Shown piece after piece: positions 16,832 to 25,960 of a stretch of DNA of 64,000 nt. This stretch comes from Variovorax boronicumulans (lineage in GTDB: Bacteria; Pseudomonadota; Gammaproteobacteria; Burkholderiales; Burkholderiaceae_C): positions 186,001 through 250,000 of the forward strand of contig NZ_JAUSSG010000001.1 in assembly GCF_030812215.1 (NCBI RefSeq). Reading direction: 5' to 3'. Under the pieces are notes generated by a model, which saw nothing but the letters and a program-made list of their open reading frames with translations, did not search any database and was not told the origin of the DNA. The position numbers were made by a program, and so were the translations under genes. Numbering within the stretch: the stretch's first letter is position 1; every line of letters starts with the position of its first letter.

Positions 16832-18826
16832 TCAGGCAGCAGCCCGCACTGCCTTTTCTGCATCGACCTTGCGCTGAAGCGGCAGCCACAGCGTGAAGCG
16901 GGTTCCGCCGCTGCCGGACTCCCAGTTCACCGTCCCGCCGATCGCCATGGCGCGCTGCTGCTGGTTGCGCAGGCCCCGGCCGCTTCGCTGCAGGGCTTCC
17001 TGCACGTCGAAACCCGCACCGTTGTCCTCGATCACCACGGAGACGCCCTCACCCGCCGTCGCGGTGCTGAAGCCGATGGTGGTGGCCCGCGTGTGGCGCA
17101 GCACGTTGGCGATGCACTCCTGCATGATCCGCAGGATGTGCAGCGCACTCCCCGGGTCCAGCCAGGGCAGCGCGGGCACGGGTTGCACCTCCCAGCGCAG
17201 CGCCACGCCGGCGCTCTCGATGCGCGGCGCCAGGCGAAAACGCAGGGTGGCGAGCAGCAGCAACAGGTCGGCGTCCACGCTCTCCATCGAATCGATCGCC
17301 AGCTTCAGGTCGTCCATGCAGCCCTTGAGCACGTCGGAGATCTCGGCATCCGTCATGGCGCCCCGCTCCACCGAACGGATGGCGCTGATGAGCGACGAGC
17401 CCAGCCCGTCGTGCATGTCCTGCATCAGGCGCCGGCGCTCGGCATCGAGCATCTGCTGGTTCTCGATCACCCGCAGCCGCTGGTAGCTTTGCTCCAGCTC
17501 GGCCTCGCGCGCCTGCAGGCGCTGCGCGAGCCCCTTGTTCAGCCGGGCCACCTCGGCAAACGCGCCGGTGTACCGCTCGAACATGATGTAGGAGAAGACG
17601 AAGAACAGGCTGATGATCGCGTAGGGCGAGGTGTACACGCTCTCCGGGCTCACGAGGTTGTTCTGCAGCAGCCCGTCGTAGGAAGTGAACGTGACGGCAA
17701 AGACCGTCCAGCCCGCCACCAGCCGCCCCTCGGGCAGCTTGGCACGCAACGCCTTGCGCAGGTTCACCGCGAAGATCAGCACCGCGACGGGCAGCACCAT
17801 CAGGTTGAGCAGCGGCGTGATGAGGTAAAGGCTCGCGATGGACGGCGACAGGTGCGGCAGCGTGGCGATGCTGCAGGCCGCGACCAGCGCAATCGACAGG
17901 CGGGTCAGCCAGGGCGAGGGCTGCTGGTGCAGGCGCTCCAGGAAGAGGTGGATCGCAACGATCAGCCAGAGCAGCGAGGACACCGTCATCCATTCGAACA
18001 GCTCGTCCGAGACCGGAAAGTAGTTGCCGCCCGCGTAGTAATGCAGCGTCCGCAGGAAGGCCAGCGCCGAGATGACGAAGAACAGCAGGTAGAGCGACTC
18101 GCGCCGCTTGCCCAGCCATACCGCGAAGGCGAATGCGCCCACCGCCAGGAACGCGGCGCTGCCCATCGCCGGCACCTGCACCTGCAGCAACTCGCGGATC
18201 TGGTAGCGCCAGTTCAGCGAGGCCTGGTCGCCCACCCACACGGTGGAAAACCCGCTCCCGCTGCTGCGCAGGCGGTCCACGCGGATCAGCACCGAGGTCG
18301 GGGAAAACGCGCCATCGGTCGCGTTCAGGGGCAGCAGCAGCGGATGGTTGTAGCCGTTGTGGATCGGACTGCCGTGCGATTGGTAGAGCAGCACGCCATC
18401 GCCGTACACCGCGATATGGCCCAGCGTCTTCCAGCGCGGGAGATAAAGAAGACGCTGCTGTTTCGATGGCAGCAGCCGACCCGACAGGTCGATGCGGTAC
18501 CAGTCGGTGACGGTCCGCACGCCGCCCAGCGGCGTGGGGACCAGTTCACGCCCGGCCGTGTGCGGGAGCTCGATTTCCTGCCATCCGTCGTTCGGCAGTT
18601 GGGCGTCCTCGACGCGCTGCGGAGGCGCGGTGTATCCCGTGCCGGGAACGGACAGCAGTTCGGCGCGGGTGATATGAACGGCGCCATCGGACTGCGGCGC
18701 GGCATCGGCCGCGTGTGCCGCGTGCGCGAGGAACAGCGCAGCCAGCGACAGGGTCAGGCAGCACAACCTTGCGATCCCGCGGCCCGGCCCGGTGCGGCGG
18801 TTGGAATCGGCGGGAGATGCGTGCAT
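16832..18826 (-). CDS. 7TMR-DISM sensor histidine kinase (orphan)
   Basis: 664 aa. An N-terminal signal segment is followed by a periplasmic DISMED2-type jelly-roll domain (about 45-190: ELPHTAGRELV, LYLPRWKTLGHIAVYGDGVLLYQS). Seven TM helices (about 200-400), a coiled coil (EAELEQSYQRLRVIENQQ), a HisKA_3 dimerisation motif QDMHDGLGSSLISAIRSVER (His 472) and an HATPase_c domain (VVIEDNGAGFD, GRGLRNQQQRAMAIGG) complete it. Kinases of this class usually sense extracellular ligands, often carbohydrates, and work with a LuxR/NarL-type regulator. No response regulator gene adjoins it. The neighbours are cytochrome c and the Mo hydroxylase operon, which is transcribed the same way 70 nt upstream. 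Confidence 0.9.
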   Translation of the reverse strand: MHASPADSNRRTGPGRGIARLCCLTLSLAALFLAHAAHAADAAPQSDGAVHITRAELLSVPGTGYTAPPQRVEDAQLPNDGWQEIELPHTAGRELVPTPLGGVRTVTDWYRIDLSGRLLPSKQQRLLYLPRWKTLGHIAVYGDGVLLYQSHGSPIHNGYNHPLLLPLNATDGAFSPTSVLIRVDRLRSSGSGFSTVWVGDQASLNWRYQIRELLQVQVPAMGSAAFLAVGAFAFAVWLGKRRESLYLLFFVISALAFLRTLHYYAGGNYFPVSDELFEWMTVSSLLWLIVAIHLFLERLHQQPSPWLTRLSIALVAACSIATLPHLSPSIASLYLITPLLNLMVLPVAVLIFAVNLRKALRAKLPEGRLVAGWTVFAVTFTSYDGLLQNNLVSPESVYTSPYAIISLFFVFSYIMFERYTGAFAEVARLNKGLAQRLQAREAELEQSYQRLRVIENQQMLDAERRRLMQDMHDGLGSSLISAIRSVERGAMTDAEISDVLKGCMDDLKLAIDSMESVDADLLLLLATLRFRLAPRIESAGVALRWEVQPVPALPWLDPGSALHILRIMQECIANVLRHTRATTIGFSTATAGEGVSVVIEDNGAGFDVQEALQRSGRGLRNQQQRAMAIGGTVNWESGSGGTRFTLWLPLQRKVDAEKAVRAAA

Positions 18827-18896
18827 TAGTTAACAATTATGTCTCCCGCACCTTCCATCCGCATGACGGATTCGCCCTTCGCGGACGCGCTTCCCG

Positions 18897-19355
18897 CTAC
18901 CCCATCATGGCCGCGGCCGCCTTGATCGCCTCCCGGATGCGCCCATAGGTGCCGCATCGGCACACGTTCTCGATGGCATCGATGTCCGCGTCGGTCGGGT
19001 TGCGGGTGCGCCGCAGCAGATCGACTGCGGCCATGATCTGCCCCGGCTGGCAGAAGCCGCATTGCGGCACGTCCAGGTTCATCCAGGCCTGCTGCACCGG
19101 GTGCAGCACGTTGCCGTTGGCCAGGCCTTCGATGGTCGTCACCTGCCGGCCCCGCACGTCGGCCACCCGCGTCGAGCAGGTCGTGACCGCCTTGCCGTCC
19201 ACGTGGCAGGTGCAGGCCTTGCACACGTTGATGCCGCAGCCGTACTTCGGGCCGGTGATGCCGAGCTTGTCGCGCAGCACCCAGAGCAGCGCCATGTCGT
19301 CGGGCGCCTCGACATCGACATTGCTGCCGTTCACCTTGAAAGATTGCACGGGCAT
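18897..19355 (-). CDS. (2Fe-2S) subunit of a xanthine dehydrogenase-family molybdenum hydroxylase
   Basis: 152 aa electron-transfer subunit. The ferredoxin-type cluster ligands are C40, C45, C48 and C60 (CGINVCKACTCHVDG...C). The second cluster ligands are C99, C102, C132 and C134 (CGFCQPGQ...CRCGTYGRI). This is the standard arrangement of IorA/NdhS-type subunits. It sits 10 nt downstream of the large Mo subunit on the minus strand, so the two form an operon. There is no FAD subunit gene, which is typical of the two-subunit isoquinoline-1-oxidoreductase/aldehyde oxidase type that passes electrons to cytochrome c or quinone. Confidence 0.93.
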   Translation of the reverse strand: MPVQSFKVNGSNVDVEAPDDMALLWVLRDKLGITGPKYGCGINVCKACTCHVDGKAVTTCSTRVADVRGRQVTTIEGLANGNVLHPVQQAWMNLDVPQCGFCQPGQIMAAVDLLRRTRNPTDADIDAIENVCRCGTYGRIREAIKAAAAMMG

Positions 19356-19365
19356 GGTGGCCTCC

Positions 19366-21567
19366 TCAGGCGGGTACCGGCACGACGACCGGCGTGGGCA
19401 GCTTGCCCGGGGGGATGGGAGTGAAATCGACCGGGAAGTTCAGCGGAAAGCTGCGCGGCTTGCGCCCGGTGGCGCGCGCGTAGGCGTTGGCGATCGCGCC
19501 CGAACTGGCCGACAGGCCCACCTCGCCCAGCCCGCCGATGGCCTCGCCGGTGCTGGCCGGCATGATGATGACCTTCACGTCCTTCGGGTAGTTCTTCATG
19601 CGCGCGAAGTGGTACTGCGAATAGCTGCCTTCCAGCGGCAGGCCGTTCTGGATGTGCAGCCCCGCCGTCAGCACGATGGAGATCGACTCGCACAGCCCGC
19701 CCTGCATCTGCGCCTCGATGCCCGAGGGATTGATCGGCGTGCCGACGTCGATCACGATGGTGGCGCGCACCACCTTCACGTCGGTCGGCACCCGCCCGTC
19801 GATCTCGACGATGCAGGCGGTGAACGACTTCGACTCCTGGTGCACGCCCACGCCCTGCGCAAAGCCTGCGGGCATCGCCTTGCCCCATTGCGCCGCCTCG
19901 GCCGCGGCCTTCAACACCGCGCGTGCACGCGGCAGCCGCAGGTACTCGAGGCGGAACGCGACCGGGTCCTTGCGCAGCGCCCGGGCCATGTCGTCGACCA
20001 GGATCTCCTCCACCAAGCGCGAGGGCTGGATGTGCACCGAGCGGTAGGAGCAGGTGTTCATGTCCATCGCCACCGGCGTCAGGAGCTTGGTGGTCACGCC
20101 GAAGTTGTAGGGCGAGGTGACCATGGTCTTGAACATGACCTGCTCGATGGCGAAGTTGCCCACCGTCTGCGGAAAGCCGTTGGGCAGCGCGATGGCCGCG
20201 GCGCCCAGCATCTCGCCGAAGCCGTGGCGCGTATCGAGCCGCACCCCGGCGATGCGCTGCTCGAACGCGATGACCTGGCCCAGCAGCATCGTCGCGCGCG
20301 CCCGGTGGAACATGGGCGGGCGCACGCGGCCGTGGCGCATGTCGTCGGTGCGGTGGTACATCAGGCGGCACGGCCGGCCCAGCGCCTTGGAGGCCTGCAC
20401 CGCCTGCAGCGTCGCGTCCCAGAACAGCCGGCGCCCGAAGGAGCCGCCCGAGGGCACCGCATGCACCTTGACCTTGTCCAGCGGCAGGCCCAGCTCGATG
20501 GCAACGGCCTGCTGCGTGACGATCGGGCTCTGCAGGCCCGACCAGATCTCGGCCCGGTCGGCGCGCACGTCGGCGATGGCGCATTCGGTCTCCATCGGGC
20601 AGTGCGAGACCGCCGCGAACTCGAACTCGCCCTCGACCGTGAGCGCACCCAGCGGCGGCAGCAGGAACGGCAGCAGCGCACTCTTGAGCTTCTGCTGGAT
20701 GCTGGCGTTCGACTCGCCCGCGACCGGACCGGCCGTCCAGGTGACATCGAGCGCATTCACCGCGGCCCAGGCCTGCCCGAAGGTCTCGGCCATCACCGCC
20801 ACGCCGGGCGGCGTGGGCACGATGCCGTTCGTCGGTGGGATCGGCGCAATGCCCAGCACGCCCGGCATCGCCATCACCGTGTTCAGGTTGTTGATGCGCA
20901 CGAACTTGCCGTTGATGGTCGGCGGCCGGCACACCATGGTCGGCTTGGCCTCGGGCACGGCCTGGTCCATCGAGAACTTCTTGCGGCCGGTCACGATGTC
21001 CAGCGCATCGAGCCGCGTCGTGCGCTGGCCGACCACCGCGTTCGCGTTGCCCGAAAGCAGCCCGCCCAGGCCGCCGAGCACCGGCATGCCGGCATGCAGC
21101 GAACGCACGCTCGACGAGCCACCCGTGAGCTGGTTGAAGATCAGCTCGGGACTGGCGTCCGCCGAGCCGACCTCGATGGCACTGAGCGGCAGGCGCAGCT
21201 TGTCGGCCAGCATCATCGCGGCGGCGGTGGCAATGCCCTGCCCCGACTCCAGCCGCGGAAGCTCCAGCCGCACACGGCCATTGGCGATGGGGGTCACCTT
21301 GACCAGCGGCATGGTCGGCAGCGCGGTGAGCGTGACCGCATCGCCGATGTCGATCAGGTCGGTCGTGTCGGGCGGTGTCATCGGCAGGATCGCTGCCTCG
21401 GCCGAGGCAGGGGCAGCGAGCCCGCCCAGACCCACGGTTGCGGCGGCTGCGGCTGAAACCAAAGGCGCGGAAGCCGCGTACCCCAACAGGTCCCGCCGGC
21501 GCATGCCGGGTGGTTCGTCTTGGAGCGGCACATGCGTGGGGACCGCGCCGGATTCGGAATGTTCCAT
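19366..21567 (-). CDS. Molybdopterin-binding catalytic subunit of xanthine dehydrogenase family (IorB-like), Tat-exported
   Basis: 733 aa. N-terminal twin-arginine leader (MRRRDLLGYAASAPLVSAAAAATVGLGG) starts near residue 22, so the enzyme is exported folded to the periplasm. Typical Mo-binding segments include GGSFGRRLFWD and, near the C-terminus, SIVLTAGLHIQNG, STGEAIGGLGEVGLSASSGAIANA. The conserved Glu of the hydroxylase active site is probably within GGLGEVGL. Such enzymes oxidise N-heterocycles or aldehydes; the substrate is unknown. It is first in a two-gene operon with the Fe-S subunit and divergent from a Crp/Fnr regulator 186 bp away, which probably controls it. Confidence 0.92.
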   Translation of the reverse strand: MEHSESGAVPTHVPLQDEPPGMRRRDLLGYAASAPLVSAAAAATVGLGGLAAPASAEAAILPMTPPDTTDLIDIGDAVTLTALPTMPLVKVTPIANGRVRLELPRLESGQGIATAAAMMLADKLRLPLSAIEVGSADASPELIFNQLTGGSSSVRSLHAGMPVLGGLGGLLSGNANAVVGQRTTRLDALDIVTGRKKFSMDQAVPEAKPTMVCRPPTINGKFVRINNLNTVMAMPGVLGIAPIPPTNGIVPTPPGVAVMAETFGQAWAAVNALDVTWTAGPVAGESNASIQQKLKSALLPFLLPPLGALTVEGEFEFAAVSHCPMETECAIADVRADRAEIWSGLQSPIVTQQAVAIELGLPLDKVKVHAVPSGGSFGRRLFWDATLQAVQASKALGRPCRLMYHRTDDMRHGRVRPPMFHRARATMLLGQVIAFEQRIAGVRLDTRHGFGEMLGAAAIALPNGFPQTVGNFAIEQVMFKTMVTSPYNFGVTTKLLTPVAMDMNTCSYRSVHIQPSRLVEEILVDDMARALRKDPVAFRLEYLRLPRARAVLKAAAEAAQWGKAMPAGFAQGVGVHQESKSFTACIVEIDGRVPTDVKVVRATIVIDVGTPINPSGIEAQMQGGLCESISIVLTAGLHIQNGLPLEGSYSQYHFARMKNYPKDVKVIIMPASTGEAIGGLGEVGLSASSGAIANAYARATGRKPRSFPLNFPVDFTPIPPGKLPTPVVVPVPA

Positions 21568-21753
21568 CCTTGTCTCCTGTCTTCTGGTTGTGGCGAACAG
21601 GAGTCAATATGTCATGATCGTTTCGCCAGGAGTGTCGTTTCAAAGACATTCCTTACGCGCGGATCCGCGGGCCTTTCCATGCAGGCCCACGCGGGTGGAG
21701 GAGTGAGCAAGCCAGCCAGCTGAAAAGCAAGCAAGCGAGCAAGGAAAGCACGT

Positions 21754-22470
21754 ATGTCGTCGAACGCCATGGAAACCATGCTCCGCGAGAGCCTGTGGGC
21801 ACAGACCCTGACGGCCGAGGAGCTCGACCGCGTGGTGCGCGAGTCGCACGAGCGCGAGGTGCCGGCCGGCGGTTTCGTGCTGCGCCGCGGCGAGCCTGCC
21901 GATCTCTGGATCGGTGTCATCGAGGGCCTGGTGAAGATGTCGGTCTCGCTGGCCGACGGCCGCGTCTCCACGTTCACCGGCGTGACCACCGGCGGGTGGG
22001 CCGGCGAAGGCTCGCTGCTCAAGCCCGGACCGTGGCGCTACGACGGCGTGGCCATGCGGCCGACCCGCGTGGCCTGCGTGCCGCGCCACACCTTCGAACG
22101 GCTGCTCTCGACGAACATCGAATTCAACCGGTTCCTGCTGTCGCACATCAACGCGCGCCTGAGCCTGTTCATCGGCCTCATGGAATTCGACCGCCTGCTG
22201 GGCCCCGACGCGCGTGTCGCACGCTGCCTGGCCAGCCTGTTCGACCCGGTGCTCTATCCGCAGACCAGCAGCTTCGTGCGCCTGAGCCAGGACGAGATCG
22301 GCCTCCTGTCAGCCGTCTCGCGCCAGCGTGCGAACCGGGCGCTGCACGAGCTCGAGCGCGCGGGGCTGCTGCGCGTGGAGCATGGCGGCGTCGAGGTGCT
22401 CGATCTTGCCGGGCTGCGCGGCTATCTCGGCGAGGCCGAATCAGTCGCGACGACGTACGCGCGCCGATAG
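21754..22470 (+). CDS. Crp/Fnr-family transcriptional regulator
   Basis: 238 aa. An N-terminal cyclic-nucleotide-binding-like beta-roll (about 20-140, AGGFVLRRGEPADLWIGVIEGLVKMS) precedes a C-terminal HTH_Crp (LSQDEIGLLSAVSRQRANRALHELERAGLL). There is no FNR-type N-terminal Cys cluster, so oxygen sensing through Fe-S is unlikely. Start ATG has AAGGA upstream. A repeat-like AAGC stretch (21722-21743) lies in the leader. The gene is divergent from the Mo hydroxylase operon, which suggests control of that operon. The effector is unknown. Confidence 0.9.
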   Translation: MSSNAMETMLRESLWAQTLTAEELDRVVRESHEREVPAGGFVLRRGEPADLWIGVIEGLVKMSVSLADGRVSTFTGVTTGGWAGEGSLLKPGPWRYDGVAMRPTRVACVPRHTFERLLSTNIEFNRFLLSHINARLSLFIGLMEFDRLLGPDARVARCLASLFDPVLYPQTSSFVRLSQDEIGLLSAVSRQRANRALHELERAGLLRVEHGGVEVLDLAGLRGYLGEAESVATTYARR

Positions 22471-22697
22471 GCCAGGCCAGGCAAGCGGCAGGCCCGGGCG
22501 CGCAAAGCTTCGGCGAACCGGCCGGAAAGCGTCGGCATTCTGGTGCACGCGCTGCACCAAGCACGTGCCTCATGACGGCAGCCATGTGACTGCCTCGGCC
22601 TCGCAAAAAGCGGCGCCTCGTCCCTCTTCACCTCGACAGCATTGCTCCTAGGTGATTTCCCTCGTCACCTGGCCCAGCACTTGCGTAAGCACTCCAG

Positions 22698-22718
22698 ATA
22701 GTTGAATACTTCAACTAT
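22698..22718. promoter_or_regulatory. Perfect palindromic operator, probable MarR site
   Basis: Two 9-bp arms, ATAGTTGAA and TTCAACTAT, flank TAC: a 21-bp perfect palindrome ending 22 bp before the ATG of the marR gene. Size, AT-rich half-site and position fit a MarR dimer operator for autorepression of the whole operon. That reading is an inference from family knowledge. Confidence 0.75.
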
Positions 22719-22740
22719 TGAAGATTTCTCTCATTCGACC

Positions 22741-23277
22741 ATGCATGCCCCACTCGAACTGAAAACCGACTACATCAACGTCCTGCTCGACCTGGCCTCC
22801 GAGCGAACGAGAGACCGTGGTTCTCGCGTGTACGAAATCGAAGTCGGCCTGTCGATCCGCGACGTGCGGCTGCTTCGCATGATCGGCGGCGCACCCGGCA
22901 TCACGATGGGCCAGCTGGTGCAGACCTGCGCCATCGAGAAGACGCTGGTGTCCAAGCTCGTGGGCTCGCTGGTGCAACGCGAGCTGGTGCAGCGCCAGAT
23001 CGGCAGCGAAGACGCCCGGCAGATCCACCTGTGCCTGACGCCCTCCGGCATCGACCTCGTGCTGCAGGCCGAGCCCATCGGGAAGGAAATGGAAGCGCGC
23101 TTCCTCGATTGCCTCACCGTGGCCGAGGTCGACACCCTTCGCCGCATCCTGCACAAGATCATCGATGCGGAAGCCGGTTCGCGCGACATCTTCGAATTTC
23201 TGCTGGCCCAGCTGCGCGAAAGCAAGTCTGCGGATTCCTCTTCACCACCTGCCTCTGGCACCTCTCGAAAGAAGTAA
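22741..23277 (+). CDS. MarR-family transcriptional regulator
   Basis: 178 aa from ATG 22741. An in-frame TTG lies 39 nt upstream, but it falls inside the palindromic operator, so the ATG is preferred. Winged-helix core: DVRLLRMIGGAPGITMGQLVQTCAIEKTLVSKLVGSLVQRELVQRQ, then the wing SEDARQIHLCLTPSG. MarR proteins are dimeric repressors released by small aromatic or amphipathic ligands. It is the first gene of an operon (6 nt to the next start) with a peptide-type ABC importer and an amidase, so it presumably senses the imported substrate or a breakdown product. Confidence 0.92.
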   Translation: MHAPLELKTDYINVLLDLASERTRDRGSRVYEIEVGLSIRDVRLLRMIGGAPGITMGQLVQTCAIEKTLVSKLVGSLVQRELVQRQIGSEDARQIHLCLTPSGIDLVLQAEPIGKEMEARFLDCLTVAEVDTLRRILHKIIDAEAGSRDIFEFLLAQLRESKSADSSSPPASGTSRKK

Positions 23278-23283
23278 GGCTTC

Positions 23284-24867
23284 ATGGCTATTTCCCTCTC
23301 GCTGCGCCGCGCGTTCGCGGCCGCCCTGCCGGCACTGGCTCTCGCGTTCTCGGCCACGGCTTCTGCCGACACCGTGCTGCGCACCGTGCCTTCGTCGGAC
23401 CTGAAGATCCTCGACCCGATCTGGACCACCGCCAACATCACGCGCAACCACGGCTTCATGATCTACGACACCCTTTTCGGCATGGACGAGAAGGGCGCCA
23501 TCAAGCCGCAGATGGTGGACAAATACACCACCAGCCCCGACAACAAGGTCTGGACCTTCACGCTGCGTCCGGGCCTGAAGTTCCACGACGGCGCGCCCGT
23601 CACTTCGCAGGACGTGATCGCCTCGCTCGCCCGCTGGGCCAAGCGCGACACGCTCGGCCAGAAGATGTACGAGGCCATGGACAGCATCACCGCGGAAGGC
23701 CCCAACGCCTTTCGCATGACCTTCAAGCAGCCCTTCGGCGTGGTGCTCGATGCGCTGGGCAAGCCCAATCCGCTGGTGCCGTTCATCATGCCCAGGCGCG
23801 TGGCAGAGACACCCGCCGACAAGCAGATCGAAGAGATGATCGGCTCCGGCCCCTTCACGCTGGCCAAGGCGGACTTTCGCCCCGGCGACCGCGTGATCTA
23901 TCGCAAGAATGCCGCCTACGTGCCGCGCAAGGAAGCACCTTCGGGCCTCGCGGGCGGCAAGGTGGTGAACCTGGACCGCGTGGAATGGGTGCTGCTGCGC
24001 GACCCGCAGACGCAGGTCAACGCCCTGCTCAACGGCGAGGTCGACATGCTCGAGACCGTGCCCTCCTCCGGCTACACCGACATGCGAACCAACCAGAAGA
24101 TCGAGCTGGTCGACGTGATGCCCGCAGGCCCGTTCACCGTGATCTACAACCACAAGGTCGCGCCCTTCAACAACCCGAAGGCGCGCAAGGCCGCCATGCT
24201 CGCCATCAACCAGGAAGCGATGCTGCGCGCCCAGGCCACCTTCCGCGACTTCTACAAGCCCTGCACCTCGATCTACCTGTGCGGCTCGGTCTATGCGAGC
24301 GACAAGACGGGCTTCTTCACCGGCAAGCCGCAGTTCGAGGAAGCCCGCAAGCTGCTGAAGGAGTCGGGCTACGACGGCAAGCCGGTCGTCATCCTGCTGC
24401 CGGGCGATGCACCGGCGTTGAACAAGCTGCCGGCCATCTACGGACAACTGCTCAAGCAGGTGGGCTTCAACGTCGACGTGCAGACCACCGACTGGGCCAC
24501 GCTCGTGACGCGCCGCACGAAGAAAGACCTGCCGGAAAACGGCGGCTGGAATGCCTTCATCACCTTCTGGGGCGGCGTGGACGCCAGCAGCCCCATCACC
24601 TACAGCCCGCTGACCGGCAACGACGACCAGGGCTACTTCGGCTGGCCCGTCGACCCCGAGCTGGAAAAGCTGAAGACGCGGTTCATCGAGACGGCCGACA
24701 TCGCGCAGCGCAAGGACATCGCCACGCAGATCCAGCTGCGCGTGCTCGAAGGCGGCGTGATCGCGCCGCTCGGCGAGGGCAAGGCCCCCACGGCCGTGCG
24801 CCGTGGCGTGGTGAGCGGCCTGCTGCCTTCGCCCGCCGTCCTGTACTGGAACGTGCGCAAGAAGTAG
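23284..24867 (+). CDS. ABC transporter periplasmic substrate-binding protein (peptide/opine type, SBP_bac_5)
   Basis: 527 aa with signal peptide MAISLSLRRAFAAALPALALAFSATASA. The mature N-terminus matches SBP_bac_5: LKILDPIWTTANITRNHGFMIYDTLFGMDEKG, then DNKVWTFTLRPGLKFHDGAPVTSQDVIASL. This is the cluster C fold used for oligopeptides, nickel, glutathione and opines. It lies 6 nt after the marR stop. A 116-nt gap with a GACCGG/CCGGTC stem (24902-24928) separates it from the first permease gene, which would protect the highly expressed binding-protein message. The ligand is unknown; the linked amidase suggests an amide-bearing compound. Confidence 0.93.
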   Translation: MAISLSLRRAFAAALPALALAFSATASADTVLRTVPSSDLKILDPIWTTANITRNHGFMIYDTLFGMDEKGAIKPQMVDKYTTSPDNKVWTFTLRPGLKFHDGAPVTSQDVIASLARWAKRDTLGQKMYEAMDSITAEGPNAFRMTFKQPFGVVLDALGKPNPLVPFIMPRRVAETPADKQIEEMIGSGPFTLAKADFRPGDRVIYRKNAAYVPRKEAPSGLAGGKVVNLDRVEWVLLRDPQTQVNALLNGEVDMLETVPSSGYTDMRTNQKIELVDVMPAGPFTVIYNHKVAPFNNPKARKAAMLAINQEAMLRAQATFRDFYKPCTSIYLCGSVYASDKTGFFTGKPQFEEARKLLKESGYDGKPVVILLPGDAPALNKLPAIYGQLLKQVGFNVDVQTTDWATLVTRRTKKDLPENGGWNAFITFWGGVDASSPITYSPLTGNDDQGYFGWPVDPELEKLKTRFIETADIAQRKDIATQIQLRVLEGGVIAPLGEGKAPTAVRRGVVSGLLPSPAVLYWNVRKK

Positions 24868-24983
24868 GCGCCGCCCCTTCTCTTTCTCTCATCGAGGCGT
24901 TGACCGGTTGCACGCGTTGCGGCCGGTCGGGGAGTTCCTTTGCCCGCGCCAGCCGATCCATCGCTCGAACGAGACCTTCTCAC

Positions 24984-25925
24984 ATGCTCAACTTCCTGTT
25001 GCGGCGCGGCCTGGCCACGGCACCCGTGCTCCTGATCGTGGCCGTCATCGTCTTTCTCCTGCTGCGCATGACGCCCGGCGATCCCGCGGCGGCCATCGCG
25101 GGCGACGGAGCGACCGTGCAGGACATCGAGCGCATCCGCGCGCAGCTCGGCCTGGACGCACCGGTCGTCAGCCAGTTCTTCGGATGGCTGGGCCACGTGC
25201 TGCGCGGCGACCTGGGCTATTCCTACTTCTACAAGATGAGCGTGACCGAGTTGATCGGCCAACGGCTGGAGCCCACGCTTTCGGTGGCTGCCGTGACCGT
25301 CGTGCTCACCGTGCTCATCGCCGTGCCGCTGGGCGTGCTGGCGGCTTCGCGGCGCGGCGGCCGGCTCGACCGCTTCATCATGAGCGCGTCGGTCCTCGGC
25401 TTCTCGGTGCCGGTGTTCGTCGCGGGCTACCTGATGATCTGGCTGTTCTCGATGCAGCTGGGCTGGCTGCCGTCGCAGGGCTACAACCGCATCGGCGAAG
25501 GCGTCGGCCCGTGGCTGCGCAACCTGGTGCTGCCCTGCGTCACGCTGGCCGTGATGTATGCGGCGCTGATCGCGCGGGTCACGCGGGCGGCGGTTTCCGA
25601 GGCATTGACCGAGGACTATGTGCGAACCGCGCGCGCCAAGGGCATCTCCGAGCGGCGCATGCTGATTCGCCATGCGCTGGCCAATGCGGCCGTGCCGATC
25701 GCCACCATCATCGGCCTGAGCGTGGCCGGCCTCATCGGCGGCGTGGTGGTGACCGAGACCATCTACGCCATACCGGGCCTCGGCCAGCTCACGGTGGACG
25801 CGGTGCTCTCGCGCGACTACCCGCTCATCCAGGGCATCACCCTCTTCTTCTCGCTCGTCTACGTGGTCGTGAACCTGCTGGTGGACCTGAGCTACCTGCT
25901 GCTCGATCCGCGCATCCGCTACTGA
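24984..25925 (+). CDS. ABC transporter permease (DppB-like)
   Basis: 313 aa from ATG 24984 (MLNFLLRRGLATAPVLLIVAVIVFLLLRMTPGDP), a classic DppB N-terminus with TM1 and the RMTPGDPA segment. The permease loop that contacts the ATPase is EALTEDYVRTARAKGISERRMLIRHALANA. Six membrane helices are expected. The frame is open upstream, but only this start gives the family N-terminus. It is the first permease of the importer and is followed after 35 nt by the DppC-like partner. Confidence 0.94.
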   Translation: MLNFLLRRGLATAPVLLIVAVIVFLLLRMTPGDPAAAIAGDGATVQDIERIRAQLGLDAPVVSQFFGWLGHVLRGDLGYSYFYKMSVTELIGQRLEPTLSVAAVTVVLTVLIAVPLGVLAASRRGGRLDRFIMSASVLGFSVPVFVAGYLMIWLFSMQLGWLPSQGYNRIGEGVGPWLRNLVLPCVTLAVMYAALIARVTRAAVSEALTEDYVRTARAKGISERRMLIRHALANAAVPIATIIGLSVAGLIGGVVVTETIYAIPGLGQLTVDAVLSRDYPLIQGITLFFSLVYVVVNLLVDLSYLLLDPRIRY

Positions 25926-25960
25926 CCCACGCGGCCCTCTTTCTTTCGGAGACCCTTTCC

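Noticed and set aside
21722..21743. AAGC-type short tandem pattern upstream of the Crp/Fnr gene
   Set aside because: Only a few imperfect units; no flanking structure or known element. Probably simple sequence.
22702..22740. Upstream TTG start for the MarR gene giving 13 extra residues
   Set aside because: The TTG lies inside the palindromic operator and has no Shine-Dalgarno; the ATG at 22741 matches the usual MarR N-terminus length.
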